A stretch of 39,503 bases of DNA from Mucilaginibacter sp. (GTDB lineage Bacteria > Bacteroidota > Bacteroidia > Sphingobacteriales > Sphingobacteriaceae). The stretch covers positions 1 to 39,503 of the forward strand of contig JAQNCM010000255.1 in assembly GCA_029237615.1 (NCBI GenBank), written 5' to 3'. Positions 1 to 8,953 of this stretch are shown piece by piece. The first letter of the stretch is position 1. The number at the start of each line of letters is the position of its first letter. Under the pieces are notes generated by a model that was given only the letters and a program-made list of their open reading frames with translations, searched no databases and was not told the DNA's origin. The position numbers and the translations under genes were made by a program.

Positions 1-1369
1 GGTACATCAATTTTTTAATCATGAAAACACTGTTATAGCCAATGCACATTCAAATAGCATTAACCATACTTTTTCAACTTTGGTGTATGCCACTCCTTTG
101 TTGGGGGCAATCCTTGCCGACTGGTTCTTTGGGAAATACCGCGTTATACTTATCGGTTCATTAATTTATACAATCGGCCATTTTTTACTTTCCATGTTTG
201 ACACCTCTTTAGCTGGATTTGAAACCGGTTTAATTATAATAGCCTTTTCTGCCGGAGCTATAAAATCATGCGTTTCAGCTAATGTGGGCGATCAGTTTGA
301 TCATAAAAACCAACATTTGATGAGCAGTATTTACAGTTGGTTTTATTTCAGCATAAATGCCGGCTCAATGGTCAGCTTATTTCTTATCCCAGTAATTTAC
401 GATAAATATGGGGCAAAATGGGCTTTTGGCGTACCGGGAATATTAATGGCGCTTGCAACATTTATTTTCTTTTCGGGCAGAAAAAGCTATGTAAAATTGC
501 CCCCCAAAGGCATAAATAAAGCCAATTTTGTGTCGGTTAGCATCTATGCGATGATCAGCAAGTTCAGTCAAAGACCTGTCGGTAGAACAGCGTGGGAAGT
601 TGCTGAAGATAAATACGGTAAAGAAAAGGTTGATGGCATCAAAGCTGTTTGGCGCGTTATGGCTGTATTTGCTTTCATCCCTGTTTTCTGGTCGTTATGG
701 GATATGAACGGTGCCGAATGGGTTTTACAATCAACCAAAATGGATCTTAGTTTAGGTGTTTTTGGCTGTCATTTTTTACCATCACAAATCCAAACTGTTA
801 ATGCAGTGTTTTTGCTGGTTTTGATTCCTGTTTTTAATTATATAATATACCCCTTAGTTGAAAAAATCGGCATTAAACTTACTTCTCTTAGAAAAATAGG
901 TGCAGGCTTATTTATAACAGGTTTTAGCTTTGTTATAATCGCTATGCTTCAAAAGCAAATTGACGCCGGTTTACATCCTTCGGTTTGGTGGCAAATATTA
1001 GCTTATGTCATATTATCAGCAGGCGAGGTATTGGTTTCAATCACGGGGCTTGAATACGCCTACACACAATCGCCCCCTTCCATGAAAAGCACGATGACTG
1101 CTATTTGGTATTTTACTTATTCGGTTGGTTCGTTCTTCAATGCAACTGTTAATAACAGCATCGCTAACAATGGTGTTTTTAAAAACTTTACAGGTGCATC
1201 CTATTACTGGCTCTTTGTATTTATTTGTATGGGGTTTGTTGTAGTATTTGTTTTGGTAAGCCCCTTTATAAAGGAAAAAGCTTATTTGGTAGCCGACTTA
1301 TTGTCTGATGGGTTGGATATAAAAGGAAATAAAACGCAGGAAATTCATCCGGATAACCCAATTGTTTAA
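1..1369 (+). CDS. POT/PTR-family peptide MFS transporter (5' end missing)
   Basis: Proton-coupled oligopeptide transporter of the inner membrane, importing di- and tripeptides. The reading frame is open from base 2, so the N-terminus (perhaps 50 residues) lies outside the window; the TTG near base 80 is internal. The visible part has about ten or more hydrophobic segments and the family signature near the C-terminus: a Glu-Tyr-Ala-Tyr stretch followed by QSPPSMKS. The loop containing WEVAEDKYGKEKVDG is typical of bacterial POT proteins. An A7-TCGC-T7 sequence just after the stop may be a weak terminator. The family call is firm; the substrate is inferred from the family. Confidence 0.9.
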   Translation, partial: VHQFFNHENTVIANAHSNSINHTFSTLVYATPLLGAILADWFFGKYRVILIGSLIYTIGHFLLSMFDTSLAGFETGLIIIAFSAGAIKSCVSANVGDQFDHKNQHLMSSIYSWFYFSINAGSMVSLFLIPVIYDKYGAKWAFGVPGILMALATFIFFSGRKSYVKLPPKGINKANFVSVSIYAMISKFSQRPVGRTAWEVAEDKYGKEKVDGIKAVWRVMAVFAFIPVFWSLWDMNGAEWVLQSTKMDLSLGVFGCHFLPSQIQTVNAVFLLVLIPVFNYIIYPLVEKIGIKLTSLRKIGAGLFITGFSFVIIAMLQKQIDAGLHPSVWWQILAYVILSAGEVLVSITGLEYAYTQSPPSMKSTMTAIWYFTYSVGSFFNATVNNSIANNGVFKNFTGASYYWLFVFICMGFVVVFVLVSPFIKEKAYLVADLLSDGLDIKGNKTQEIHPDNPIV

Positions 1370-1418
1370 AAAAATCGCTTTTTTTGCACATTCGTTAATT
1401 ATAAACCGACTGCATTAA

Positions 1419-2150
1419 GTGCCAGATAGCATCGTTATTATTCCAACCTATAATGAAAAGGAGAACATCGAACTGATGATCCGAAAGGTTCTGTCCCTCC
1501 CTCATGATTTTCATTTACTCATCATCGATGATGGTTCTCCTGATGGGACCCAAAATATTGTAAAGCAGCTACAGCTTGAATATCCTGAACGCTTGTTTTT
1601 GGAAGAACGTGCCGGCAAACAAGGTCTTGGTACCGCCTATATTCATGGGTTTAAATGGGCTATCAGCCGCTTATATGAATACATATTTGAGATGGATGCC
1701 GATTTTTCCCATAACCCTGATGACCTGTTAAAGTTAAGGCAGGCTTGTATTGAAGGGGCTGATGCGGCAATTGGTTCGCGGTACATAAATGGGGTTAATG
1801 TTGTTAACTGGCCCATGAGCCGTGTACTGATGAGCTATTTTGCTTCAGTTTATGTACGTTTTATAACGGGTATCAACATACAGGATTCTACAGCAGGCTT
1901 CATGTGCTATAAACGCAACGTATTGGAGACTATCGAACTCAATAAAATAAAATTTGTTGGTTATGCTTTCCAGATAGAAATGAAATACACTTCCATTAAA
2001 CATGGTTTTAAACTGGTTGAAGTCCCGATCATATTTACAGACCGGACACTTGGCACTTCAAAAATGTCGACAAGTATTTTCAGGGAAGCATTCTTAGGCG
2101 TTATCCAGATGAAGATCAACAGCGTTTTCAGAAAGTACCCTGAAGGTTAG
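1419..2150 (+). CDS. Glycosyltransferase family 2, polyprenol-phosphate mannosyltransferase-like
   Basis: Likely transfers a sugar, typically mannose, from a nucleotide donor to polyprenyl phosphate at the cytoplasmic face of the membrane. At 243 residues it has the size of soluble dolichol-phosphate mannose synthase (Dpm1). Visible motifs are the N-terminal VIIPTYNEKENIE, the donor-site DDGSPDGT, the metal-binding DADFSHNP and the GSRY segment. There is no C-terminal membrane domain, unlike the GT2 enzyme at 28615. The start is GTG at 1419; no in-frame ATG precedes the conserved N-terminus. Acceptor and sugar are inferred from family resemblance only. Confidence 0.85.
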   Translation: MPDSIVIIPTYNEKENIELMIRKVLSLPHDFHLLIIDDGSPDGTQNIVKQLQLEYPERLFLEERAGKQGLGTAYIHGFKWAISRLYEYIFEMDADFSHNPDDLLKLRQACIEGADAAIGSRYINGVNVVNWPMSRVLMSYFASVYVRFITGINIQDSTAGFMCYKRNVLETIELNKIKFVGYAFQIEMKYTSIKHGFKLVEVPIIFTDRTLGTSKMSTSIFREAFLGVIQMKINSVFRKYPEG

Positions 2151-2159
2151 TGACCAGAC

Positions 2160-2258
2160 GTTAGAGATTGGAGATTAGTTACCAATTTTCAACCTTAATT
2201 TATAGCTTTGGTCTTTCAGATATAAAAAGAACTGATCTCTGATCACCAATCTCTAATC
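2160..2258. repeat. Imperfect inverted repeat enclosing the ruvB promoter
   Basis: Bases 2161-2178 and the reverse complement of 2239-2256 match at 16 of 18 positions; the arms are built on the words TTAGAGATTGG and GAT(T/C)AG. The same word reappears at 26028-26050 with 21 of 23 identities to 2160-2182. The 60-base loop holds a TAGCTTTG promoter box. Confidence 0.8.
2203..2210 (+). promoter_or_regulatory. Bacteroidota -7 box for ruvB
   Basis: TAGCTTTG matches TAnnTTTG exactly and lies 54 bases before the ruvB ATG. No clear TTTG -33 element is visible 17-20 bases upstream. Confidence 0.55.
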
Positions 2259-2264
2259 ACTATA

Positions 2265-3293
2265 ATGGCAATGAATGAGCACCTTGATCCCGACCGCGAA
2301 CGCCTCTCTCCTGCCGAACGTGATATTGAAAAAGTTTTGCGTCCGCAGGTATTTGAAGATTTTACGGGTCAGCATAAAATATTAGCCAATTTAAAGGTCT
2401 TTGTACAGGCTGCACGCCAGCGTGGTGAAGCACTTGATCATGTACTGCTTCATGGCCCCCCGGGATTAGGGAAAACTACCCTTTCAAATATTATTGCAAA
2501 TGAGATGGGCGTAGGTATAAAGATCACCTCGGGCCCTGTTCTTGACAAACCGGGCGACCTGGCGGGCTTGCTTACCAACCTGGAAACTGGCGATATCTTA
2601 TTTATTGATGAGATTCACCGGCTAAGCCCTTTGGTTGAAGAATATTTGTTCTCTGCCATGGATGATTTTATGATAGATATTATGCTTGAGAGTGGCCCTA
2701 ATGCCCGTTCCGTACAAATTTCTTTAAATCCTTTTACGCTGGTTGGCGCTACTACCCGGTCAGGTTTACTTACTGCCCCGCTTCGTGCAAGGTTTGGCAT
2801 AAATTCGAGGCTGGAATATTATGATGCCAAATTGCTGACTACTATTCTGCTGCGCTCAGCATCAATATTAAAAACACCGATAAGCGATGAAGGAGCCTTC
2901 GAAATAGCACGCCGCAGCCGTGGCACGCCGCGTATTGCCAATGCCCTGCTACGCCGTACGCGTGATTTTGCACAGATAAAGGGCGATGGTAACATTGATA
3001 CTGCGATTGCCAAATTTGCACTAAACGCCCTCAATGTTGATGAACACGGCCTTGACGAGATGGATAATAAGATACTAAGCACCATTATTGATAAGTTTAA
3101 GGGTGGCCCGGTAGGCTTAAAAACCATTGCTACCGCAGTTGGCGAAGATGAAGGCACCATTGAAGAAGTTTATGAACCTTTTTTAATACAGGAAGGCTTT
3201 TTAATGCGTACTGCCCGGGGCCGGGAAGCTACTGAAAGCGCATACAAACATTTAGGCAGAATAAAACATGGTGGCAATCCGTCACTTTTTTAA
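2265..3293 (+). CDS. ruvB: Holliday junction branch migration ATPase RuvB
   Basis: Hexameric AAA+ motor that drives branch migration of Holliday junctions with RuvA in recombinational repair. The 342-residue length is normal for the family. Visible features are the N-terminal [11 protein letters not shown], Walker [10 protein letters not shown] (about 64-72), Walker B DEIH (115-118), sensor-1 segment ATTRSG and RGTPRIAN, followed by a C-terminal winged helix with GPVGL. The ATGs at 2265 and 2271 are both plausible starts. Neither ruvA nor ruvC is adjacent, as is common in Bacteroidota. Confidence 0.98.
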   Translation: MAMNEHLDPDRERLSPAERDIEKVLRPQVFEDFTGQHKILANLKVFVQAARQRGEALDHVLLHGPPGLGKTTLSNIIANEMGVGIKITSGPVLDKPGDLAGLLTNLETGDILFIDEIHRLSPLVEEYLFSAMDDFMIDIMLESGPNARSVQISLNPFTLVGATTRSGLLTAPLRARFGINSRLEYYDAKLLTTILLRSASILKTPISDEGAFEIARRSRGTPRIANALLRRTRDFAQIKGDGNIDTAIAKFALNALNVDEHGLDEMDNKILSTIIDKFKGGPVGLKTIATAVGEDEGTIEEVYEPFLIQEGFLMRTARGREATESAYKHLGRIKHGGNPSLF

Positions 3294-3332
3294 GCAGCCA
3301 ACATAGAATTTTAAACAGTTACTGAATACACA

Positions 3333-5612
3333 ATGAAACACACCTTTCTTTTTATTGCCCTGCTGATTTCTTTTAAATGTTTTTCGCAACAAACAAATAA
3401 AACTGTCAACCTGGTGGATTATGTAAATCCTTTAATGGGCAGTGATTCCAAATATGACCTCTCAAACGGCAACACCTATCCTGCCATAGCATTGCCATGG
3501 GGGATGAACACATGGACGGCCCAGACAGGCAAAATGGGCGACGGCTGGCAGTATACTTATGACGCCCATAAAATAAATGGATTTAAAGAAACACATCAGC
3601 CATCACCCTGGATGAACGATTATGGCCAGTTTGCCATAATGCCGGTAACAGGGCATTTAAAGGTTTCACAAAATGGCCGTGCAAGCTGGTTCTCGCATAA
3701 AGCCGAAATCGCCAAACCTTATTATTACAGCGTTTATCTGGCCGATCATGATATAACTACTGAAATCACCCCTACGGACCGCACAGCACAATTCAGGTTT
3801 ACCTATCCAAAAAATGATAGTTCTTATATAATAATAGATGCTTTCGACCGTGGTTCGTATGTAAAGATCATCCCAAAAGAAAATAAGATCATAGGCTACT
3901 CAACCAAATTTGCACGCGGGCCCTTAAAAAACTTTAAAGATTATTTTGTTATTTATGTCGATAAACCAATTACCATCGCACAAACTTACAGTGATAGTAC
4001 TTTGACAGATTCTTTGTCATTGCATGCCAAACATGTTATGGCGGTAATCGGCTTTAAAACAGCTCACGGCGAACAGATGCATTTACGGGTAGCTTCATCA
4101 TTTGTGAGTTTGGAACAGGCCGAAATCAATTTAAAAAGAGAACAGGCTAATGACAGCTTTGATGTTACCGAACAAAAAGCTAAAGATACCTGGAACAAAA
4201 CGTTAAACCGCGTGGTGGCCGAGGGTGGTACAACCGATCAGATGCGTACCTTTTATTCGTGCCTTTACCGCATGCTATTTTTCCCGAACAAATTATATGA
4301 AATAAATGCCGAAGGAAAGATCATTCACTGGAGCCCCTACACCGGTAAAACCGAACCCGGTTATATGTTTGCAGGGACTGGCTTTTGGGATACTTTCAGG
4401 GCGCTTTACCCGTTCCTTAATCTTGTTTACCCCTCTATAAATAAAGAGATGCAGGAAGGCCTGATAAATGATTACAAGGAAGGCGGCTGGCTGCCTGAAT
4501 GGTCAAGTCCCGGCTATTCTGATGTGATGGTTGGAAATAACTCTGCTGCGGTGGTGTCCGAAGCATATATAAAAGGATCGCGTGGTTATGATATTGAAAC
4601 GCTTTACAAAGCATTGATCCACGGTGCCAACAATGAAGGTCCAAGGGCAGCCGGGCGTAAAGGGGTTGAGTATTACAATAAACTGGGCTATGTACCCTAC
4701 GATGTTAAGATCAATGAAAATGCTGCCCGTACGCTGGAGTATGCTTATGACGATTTTGCCATTTATCAATTAGGTAAAGCGCTACATAAACCGGCTGCTG
4801 AAATTGATGTATACAAAAAGCGCAGCATGAATTACAAAAACCTATTTGATCCTCAAACTGGCTTAATGCGTGGTAAAAACAAGGACGGCTCATTCGAAAC
4901 ACCGTTTAATCCTCTTAAATGGGGTGATGCCTTTACAGAAGGTAACAGCTGGCATTATTCATGGGGCGTTTTCCAGGATATACAGGGACTTGTTAACCTG
5001 ATGGGCGGCAAAAAGCAGTTTATTGCAAAGCTGGATTCGGTATTTATAATCCCGCCTGTTTTTGACGATAGCTACTATGGAGAAGTGATCCATGAAATAC
5101 GGGAAATGCAGATTGTAAATATGGGACAGTATGCGCATGGTAACCAACCCATTCAGCATATGCTTTATTTATATGATTATGCCGGTGAACCCTGGAAAAC
5201 ACAGTACCATGTGCGCGATGTAATGGATAAACTTTACATGGCCACTCCTGATGGTTATTGCGGTGATGAGGATAATGGGCAAACCTCCGCCTGGTATGTA
5301 TTTTCGGCGATGGGATTTTATTCTGTTTGCCCTGCAAGCGATCAATATGCTTTGGGTGCGCCCTTATTTAAAAAGTTAACCATCAACCTTGAAAATGGTA
5401 AAAAGGTGGTGATCAACGCGCCGAATAACAGCGATACCAATCTATACATCAACTCAATGACTGTAAATGGCAAGCCGTATGATTTTAACTGGCTTAGTCA
5501 TAAAACTTTGATGCAAGGCGCCGTTATTAACTACAATATGTCATCAAAGCCAAATAAACAACGTGGCATTAAAGATGTTGATTTCCCATATTCACTATCA
5601 AACGAAAAATAA
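3333..5612 (+). CDS. GH92 alpha-1,2-mannosidase-family glycoside hydrolase, exported
   Basis: Calcium-dependent inverting exo-alpha-mannosidase family acting on mannan or N-glycan-type substrates. A signal peptide is visible (MKHTFLFIALLISFKCFSQ), so the enzyme is probably periplasmic or surface exposed. The 759-residue length is typical. Family landmarks include GTGFWDTFR (around 348-356), the GGWLPEWSSPGYSDVMVG stretch, HGNQPIQHMLYLY, and GDEDNGQTSAW from residue 644, which contains the conserved catalytic acids. The next gene starts one base after this stop codon, suggesting co-transcription with an exported oxidoreductase. Linkage specificity cannot be read from sequence. Confidence 0.95.
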   Translation: MKHTFLFIALLISFKCFSQQTNKTVNLVDYVNPLMGSDSKYDLSNGNTYPAIALPWGMNTWTAQTGKMGDGWQYTYDAHKINGFKETHQPSPWMNDYGQFAIMPVTGHLKVSQNGRASWFSHKAEIAKPYYYSVYLADHDITTEITPTDRTAQFRFTYPKNDSSYIIIDAFDRGSYVKIIPKENKIIGYSTKFARGPLKNFKDYFVIYVDKPITIAQTYSDSTLTDSLSLHAKHVMAVIGFKTAHGEQMHLRVASSFVSLEQAEINLKREQANDSFDVTEQKAKDTWNKTLNRVVAEGGTTDQMRTFYSCLYRMLFFPNKLYEINAEGKIIHWSPYTGKTEPGYMFAGTGFWDTFRALYPFLNLVYPSINKEMQEGLINDYKEGGWLPEWSSPGYSDVMVGNNSAAVVSEAYIKGSRGYDIETLYKALIHGANNEGPRAAGRKGVEYYNKLGYVPYDVKINENAARTLEYAYDDFAIYQLGKALHKPAAEIDVYKKRSMNYKNLFDPQTGLMRGKNKDGSFETPFNPLKWGDAFTEGNSWHYSWGVFQDIQGLVNLMGGKKQFIAKLDSVFIIPPVFDDSYYGEVIHEIREMQIVNMGQYAHGNQPIQHMLYLYDYAGEPWKTQYHVRDVMDKLYMATPDGYCGDEDNGQTSAWYVFSAMGFYSVCPASDQYALGAPLFKKLTINLENGKKVVINAPNNSDTNLYINSMTVNGKPYDFNWLSHKTLMQGAVINYNMSSKPNKQRGIKDVDFPYSLSNEK

Positions 5613-5613
5613 A

Positions 5614-6690
5614 ATGAAAGCAATTTTTTCAACATTGTTATTATTTGCAGTTGCGCTTGGCGTATATGCACAAAAACCAATACGCGTATGCGTTGCCGGT
5701 TTAAACCACGACCATGCGCATGGTATTTTGCGCCGTTATAAAGATGGTACAGTAGATATTGTAGGGATTGCTGAACCCAACAAGGAATTATGGGTTAAAT
5801 ACGGTAAACTGTACCATATCCCTGATTCTTTGTTTTTTACCGATCTCAAAAAGATGATTATCCTTAAAAAACCTGATGCGGTTTTAGGTTATAATGCAGT
5901 GGCTAACCACGTTGATATTGTGGAGATATGCGCACCGATGCATATTCCGGTTATGGTTGAAAAACCACTTGCGGCAACCCTGGCACAGGCAAAACGAATA
6001 GAAGCGCTGGCTAATCAATACCATATTAAAGTTTTAACCAATTACGAAACTACGTGGTACCCGTCAAACCTTGATTTATATAATACGGTTGCCGCAGGCA
6101 CAATAGGCCCTATTAAAAAAATGATAGCACACGATGGGCACCAGGGGCCAAAGGAAATTGGCTGCAGCAAGGAATTTTTGAGCTGGCTAACTGATCCGGT
6201 ATTAAATGGCGCAGGGCCGCTTAATGACTTTGGCTGTTATGGCGCCGACCTGATGACCTGGTTTATGCATGGTCAAAAGCCTATTGCAGTTACAGCTATT
6301 GCACGCCATTACAAGCCGGAGGTATATCCAAAGGTTGAAGACGATGCTACCGTTTTTGTTGAATACCCCGGCGCTACCGGACAAATAGAAGGATCATGGA
6401 ACTGGCCTTTTGGAATTAAGGACTTTGAAGTTTTTGGCGAGCATGGCTACTTACATGCTTTGGATACAAGCAATATTGTAACCAGGATGCGTGAAAACAT
6501 AAAAGGCACTAAAAAATCCGAACCGCTTGCAACCCCAATAAACGACCCGATCATTTACCTGACTGCGGTGCTACGTAACAATATATCCGGAAATGACGAT
6601 CAATCATCCTTAAATTACAATATGGTAGTGATGGAAATATTAGATGCCGCAAAACGATCAATTAAAGAGGGAAAACGAATTGTTTTGTAG
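5614..6690 (+). CDS. Gfo/Idh/MocA-family oxidoreductase with signal peptide
   Basis: Putative NAD(P)-dependent sugar oxidoreductase or related enzyme. I place the start at ATG 5614, immediately after the GH92 stop; this gives 358 residues and a clean signal peptide (MKAIFSTLLLFAVALGVYAQ). A longer in-frame start at 5563 would overlap the GH92 gene and hide that signal. The Rossmann segment reads VCVAGLNHDHAHG, which is unusual because histidines replace most of the GxGxxG pattern. MVEKPLA is the family EKP motif. Coupling to GH92 suggests action on released sugars, but export raises the question of cofactor supply. Confidence 0.85.
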   Translation: MKAIFSTLLLFAVALGVYAQKPIRVCVAGLNHDHAHGILRRYKDGTVDIVGIAEPNKELWVKYGKLYHIPDSLFFTDLKKMIILKKPDAVLGYNAVANHVDIVEICAPMHIPVMVEKPLAATLAQAKRIEALANQYHIKVLTNYETTWYPSNLDLYNTVAAGTIGPIKKMIAHDGHQGPKEIGCSKEFLSWLTDPVLNGAGPLNDFGCYGADLMTWFMHGQKPIAVTAIARHYKPEVYPKVEDDATVFVEYPGATGQIEGSWNWPFGIKDFEVFGEHGYLHALDTSNIVTRMRENIKGTKKSEPLATPINDPIIYLTAVLRNNISGNDDQSSLNYNMVVMEILDAAKRSIKEGKRIVL

Positions 6691-6730
6691 CATTTGAATT
6701 ATCAAGATTTAACTAAAACAAAAATTATTC

Positions 6731-6738
6731 TATTTTTG
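6731..6738 (+). promoter_or_regulatory. -7 box before the polysaccharide deacetylase
   Basis: TATTTTTG fits TAnnTTTG and sits 36 bases before the chosen ATG at 6775, in the gap after the oxidoreductase. No good -33 element is seen. Confidence 0.4.
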
Positions 6739-6774
6739 CCGCCTTATAAGTATCTGCAAACACCATCTCATATC

Positions 6775-7560
6775 ATGTTAAAACAATTAATATCTCTTAG
6801 CTTTCTTGGTCTTTTAGGCTTGGTTGCTGCGGCTCAGCCGGTAAACAACGCCGCTATTATGGCGCGCAAACAAGTGCCGATAGTTTGTTATCACCAGATC
6901 CGCGACTGGCGGGCTACCGATTCAAAAACATCTAAAGATTACATTATCCCGGTTGTTGCGTTTAAAGCACACCTAAAAATGCTGGCAGACAGCGGTTACC
7001 ACACTATTTTACCAGATCAGTTATATGATTATTTAACAAAGGGGACTCCGCTCCCCAGCAAACCCATCATGTTAACTTATGACGATACGGATCTTGACCA
7101 GTTTGAGATAGCCCGTCCCGAGATGAAGAAATATGGTTTCAAAGGCGTGTTTTTTATCATGACCGTATCATTAGGCAGACCGCATTATATGACCAAAGAA
7201 CAGGTAAAACAATTATCTGACGAAGGAAATGTGATAGCCAGCCATACCTGGGATCATCACCGGGTAGACAGATACAAACATGACCCTAATCCTAAAAAAG
7301 ATGATTGGGTGGTGCAAATTGTAAAGCCAACGCAAAAATTGGAAGAAATTACCGGCAAAAAAATGAACTACTTTGCTTATCCTTTCGGCGTATGGAAAAA
7401 ACCTGTTTTACCCGAAATAAAGAAATATGGTTTCAAAATGGCATTCCAGTTAGCTGATAAACGGGATGCGGACTATCCGTTAATGACTGTTAGGCGTATA
7501 TTGGATAGCGGCTACTGGACAACTAAAACATTCAGTAACAGCTTAAGGCATAGCTTTTAA
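6775..7560 (+). CDS. Exported polysaccharide deacetylase (NodB homology, CE4-like)
   Basis: Probable metal-dependent N- or O-deacetylase of a polysaccharide in the periplasm. The ATG at 6775 gives 261 residues beginning with a signal peptide (MLKQLISLSFLGLLGLVAAAQ); the frame extends upstream to a TTG at 6694, but that would add a non-signal leader. NodB motif 1 appears as TYDDT (D103, D104) rather than the usual TFDDG. Motif 2 is SHTWDHH (H157 and H161, the H-x-x-x-H zinc pair). FAYPFG is the third family element. It follows the GH92-oxidoreductase pair, but an 84-base gap and its own promoter box suggest separate control. Confidence 0.88.
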   Translation: MLKQLISLSFLGLLGLVAAAQPVNNAAIMARKQVPIVCYHQIRDWRATDSKTSKDYIIPVVAFKAHLKMLADSGYHTILPDQLYDYLTKGTPLPSKPIMLTYDDTDLDQFEIARPEMKKYGFKGVFFIMTVSLGRPHYMTKEQVKQLSDEGNVIASHTWDHHRVDRYKHDPNPKKDDWVVQIVKPTQKLEEITGKKMNYFAYPFGVWKKPVLPEIKKYGFKMAFQLADKRDADYPLMTVRRILDSGYWTTKTFSNSLRHSF

Positions 7561-7594
7561 CCCCTGCCCCCTGAAGTGGGAATGTTAAAGTATT

Positions 7595-7627
7595 AAAAAC
7601 CTTTTTGGCCAGCCAAAGAGGTTTTTT
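7595..7627. terminator. Bidirectional hairpin terminator
   Basis: A stem of about 14 pairs (7595-7608 with 7613-7626, one G-T pair, loop CCAG) is bounded by A-rich and T-rich tracts. It separates the convergent deacetylase (+) and SpoIIAA-like operon (-). Confidence 0.8.
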
Positions 7628-7651
7628 GTTTGATCTGATATGTAAACTCGA

Positions 7652-8149
7652 CTACAAATTTTCACCAGCGGGTCCCTGTCCCTTGTTTGAGGAATTTTCT
7701 ATGGCCGGGTCCAGGCCATTATTATCGGAAAGCGGTGCCACTGGTTGTCCTTTTGACTTAGCTTCCGCTTTCTTGTCGTTCTCGTCCTTCGCCGAAATCC
7801 AGTCAATTGCTTCATTTAACTTAGCCAATGGAAACCCCTTTGATTTCCCTGGAATAAAAAACCTGAACAGATCACTAAACCACTCAACACCTTTTTGATC
7901 TGTCACCACGGCAATTTTGTTCCATTTGGTAAAATGCTTCAGTCCGATTTTAAGATCATCCCACCAGGCGCCGGCGGTAAAATTCTGTACCTCCGTTTCA
8001 AGTATCAATAAATAGTTGATTTCGCCCTGGCGTTTAACCAGTTCATCTAATTTTGGCACCAATACCTTTTCGTAATCATCTTTATTTACTTCGCCTACAG
8101 CATGTATGCCAACAACATGTTCAGGCAGATCTTTAATAAATCGTAACAT
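7652..8149 (-). CDS. SpoIIAA-like (STAS/SEC14-type) protein, copy A with disordered tail
   Basis: A 165-residue cytosolic protein of the SpoIIAA-like family (PF11964 type), a small alpha/beta fold related to STAS and CRAL-TRIO domains, with no known enzyme activity. Residues 1-125 align without gaps to the upstream paralogue at 8419-8811: LPEHVVGIHA, LILETEVQNF, GAWWDDLKIG, AVVTDQKGVEWF, FFIPGKSKGFPL. The last 40 residues are polar and rich in Asn, Gly, Lys and Pro, and are absent from the paralogue. It is the last gene of a three-gene minus-strand group. A role in membrane- or stress-linked regulation is only a guess. Confidence 0.85.
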   Translation of the reverse strand: MLRFIKDLPEHVVGIHAVGEVNKDDYEKVLVPKLDELVKRQGEINYLLILETEVQNFTAGAWWDDLKIGLKHFTKWNKIAVVTDQKGVEWFSDLFRFFIPGKSKGFPLAKLNEAIDWISAKDENDKKAEAKSKGQPVAPLSDNNGLDPAIENSSNKGQGPAGENL

Positions 8150-8208
8150 ATTATTAATTTATAGTTACAATATATAACAGAAATTACATAATTGTGTTTT
8201 CTGTTGCC

Positions 8209-8409
8209 TCATTCCTTTTTATCTGCTGGTGCCTGACTGGTGGCTGATGGTTTTTCAGCCGATTGGCCCGGTGTTCCGCTATCATTATCAGGGGCAACAG
8301 TAGGTACCCTTTTTTTATCCGGTTTATCTTGCACAGTTTGCTGTTTCCCTTTAGCTAAATTTTCATCAGTTTTAACCGTATCTTTTTCACTTAGATTTTT
8401 CATATTCAT
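8209..8409 (-). CDS. Small hydrophilic, probably disordered protein
   Basis: A 66-residue protein of mostly Lys, Asp, Glu, Pro, Ser, Thr and Gln with no hydrophobic core. It starts 9 bases after the stop of the upstream SpoIIAA-like gene and precedes the second one, so it is probably co-transcribed. Its Pro/Ser/Gly-rich C-terminal half resembles in composition the tail of the 7652-8149 protein (both contain V-A-P and D-N-x-x-G words). I do not recognise a family. The operon position supports it being real; a spurious frame cannot be excluded. Confidence 0.55.
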   Translation of the reverse strand: MNMKNLSEKDTVKTDENLAKGKQQTVQDKPDKKRVPTVAPDNDSGTPGQSAEKPSATSQAPADKKE

Positions 8410-8418
8410 TTAGTTAAC

Positions 8419-8811
8419 TTAAAAATCTGATTGTATTTGAAAGCCATTTTTACCGGATACCCACCTTATTGCCCGGTCGAGGTGATCCAGCGGAAATTTT
8501 TTATATTTCCCGGGAACAAGATATTTAAACAGATCATTATATCCTTGTACCCGCTTTTGATCGGTAACTATGGCAACCCTTTTCCATTTAAAAAAATATC
8601 TGAATCCCATTTTCACATTTCCGCACCAGGCGCCCGATACAAAATTTGCAATATCGGTTTCGAGTACCAGCACTAAATTTATTTTCCCTCGTCTTTTAAG
8701 CAGGTCATCAATTATTGGAATCAGCACTGCTATATATTCTTCTTCGGATACATCCGCAAAGGCATGTATTCCGGCAATATGGGGCGGCAAATCACTAATA
8801 AGGTGAAGCAT
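8419..8811 (-). CDS. SpoIIAA-like (STAS/SEC14-type) protein, copy B
   Basis: A 130-residue paralogue of the 7652-8149 product and the first gene of this minus-strand group. Shared blocks are LPPHIAGIHAF, KINLVLVLETD, FVSGAWCGNVKMGFRYFFKWKRVAIVTDQ (collinear with copy A) and LVPGKYKKFPLDHLDRAIRWVSG. This length is typical for single-domain SpoIIAA-like proteins. The intergenic region upstream (8812-8920) is A+T-rich and divergent from queG; no TAnnTTTG box is visible for this strand. Function unknown; the family is often linked to stress or membrane association. Confidence 0.85.
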   Translation of the reverse strand: MLHLISDLPPHIAGIHAFADVSEEEYIAVLIPIIDDLLKRRGKINLVLVLETDIANFVSGAWCGNVKMGFRYFFKWKRVAIVTDQKRVQGYNDLFKYLVPGKYKKFPLDHLDRAIRWVSGKNGFQIQSDF

Positions 8812-8919
8812 CTTCTAAAATTTTATTCAATACAACAACAATTACACCATAATTCTAAATAATTTAACTTATTATTAAAATGCTATAATAAAGGTTAAAT
8901 ATTTGTAAAATCTATTTTA

Positions 8920-8948
8920 TTTGAGTCCTTTTTTTGTAGCTATATTTG
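8920..8948 (+). promoter_or_regulatory. Full Bacteroidota promoter for queG
   Basis: TTTG (8920-8923), a 17-base spacer and TATATTTG (8941-8948) match the Bacteroidota sigma-A consensus. The ATG at 8954 lies 5 bases after the box, so the transcript would be leaderless or nearly so unless translation starts at ATG 8984. Confidence 0.65.
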
Positions 8949-8953
8949 TATTA

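Noticed and set aside
1368-1388. A7-TCGC-T7 motif after the POT transporter
   Set aside because: An all A-T stem is too weak to call a terminator with confidence.
5563-5613. Upstream start extending the Gfo/Idh oxidoreductase into the GH92 gene
   Set aside because: It would displace a clean signal peptide; ATG 5614 directly follows the GH92 stop.
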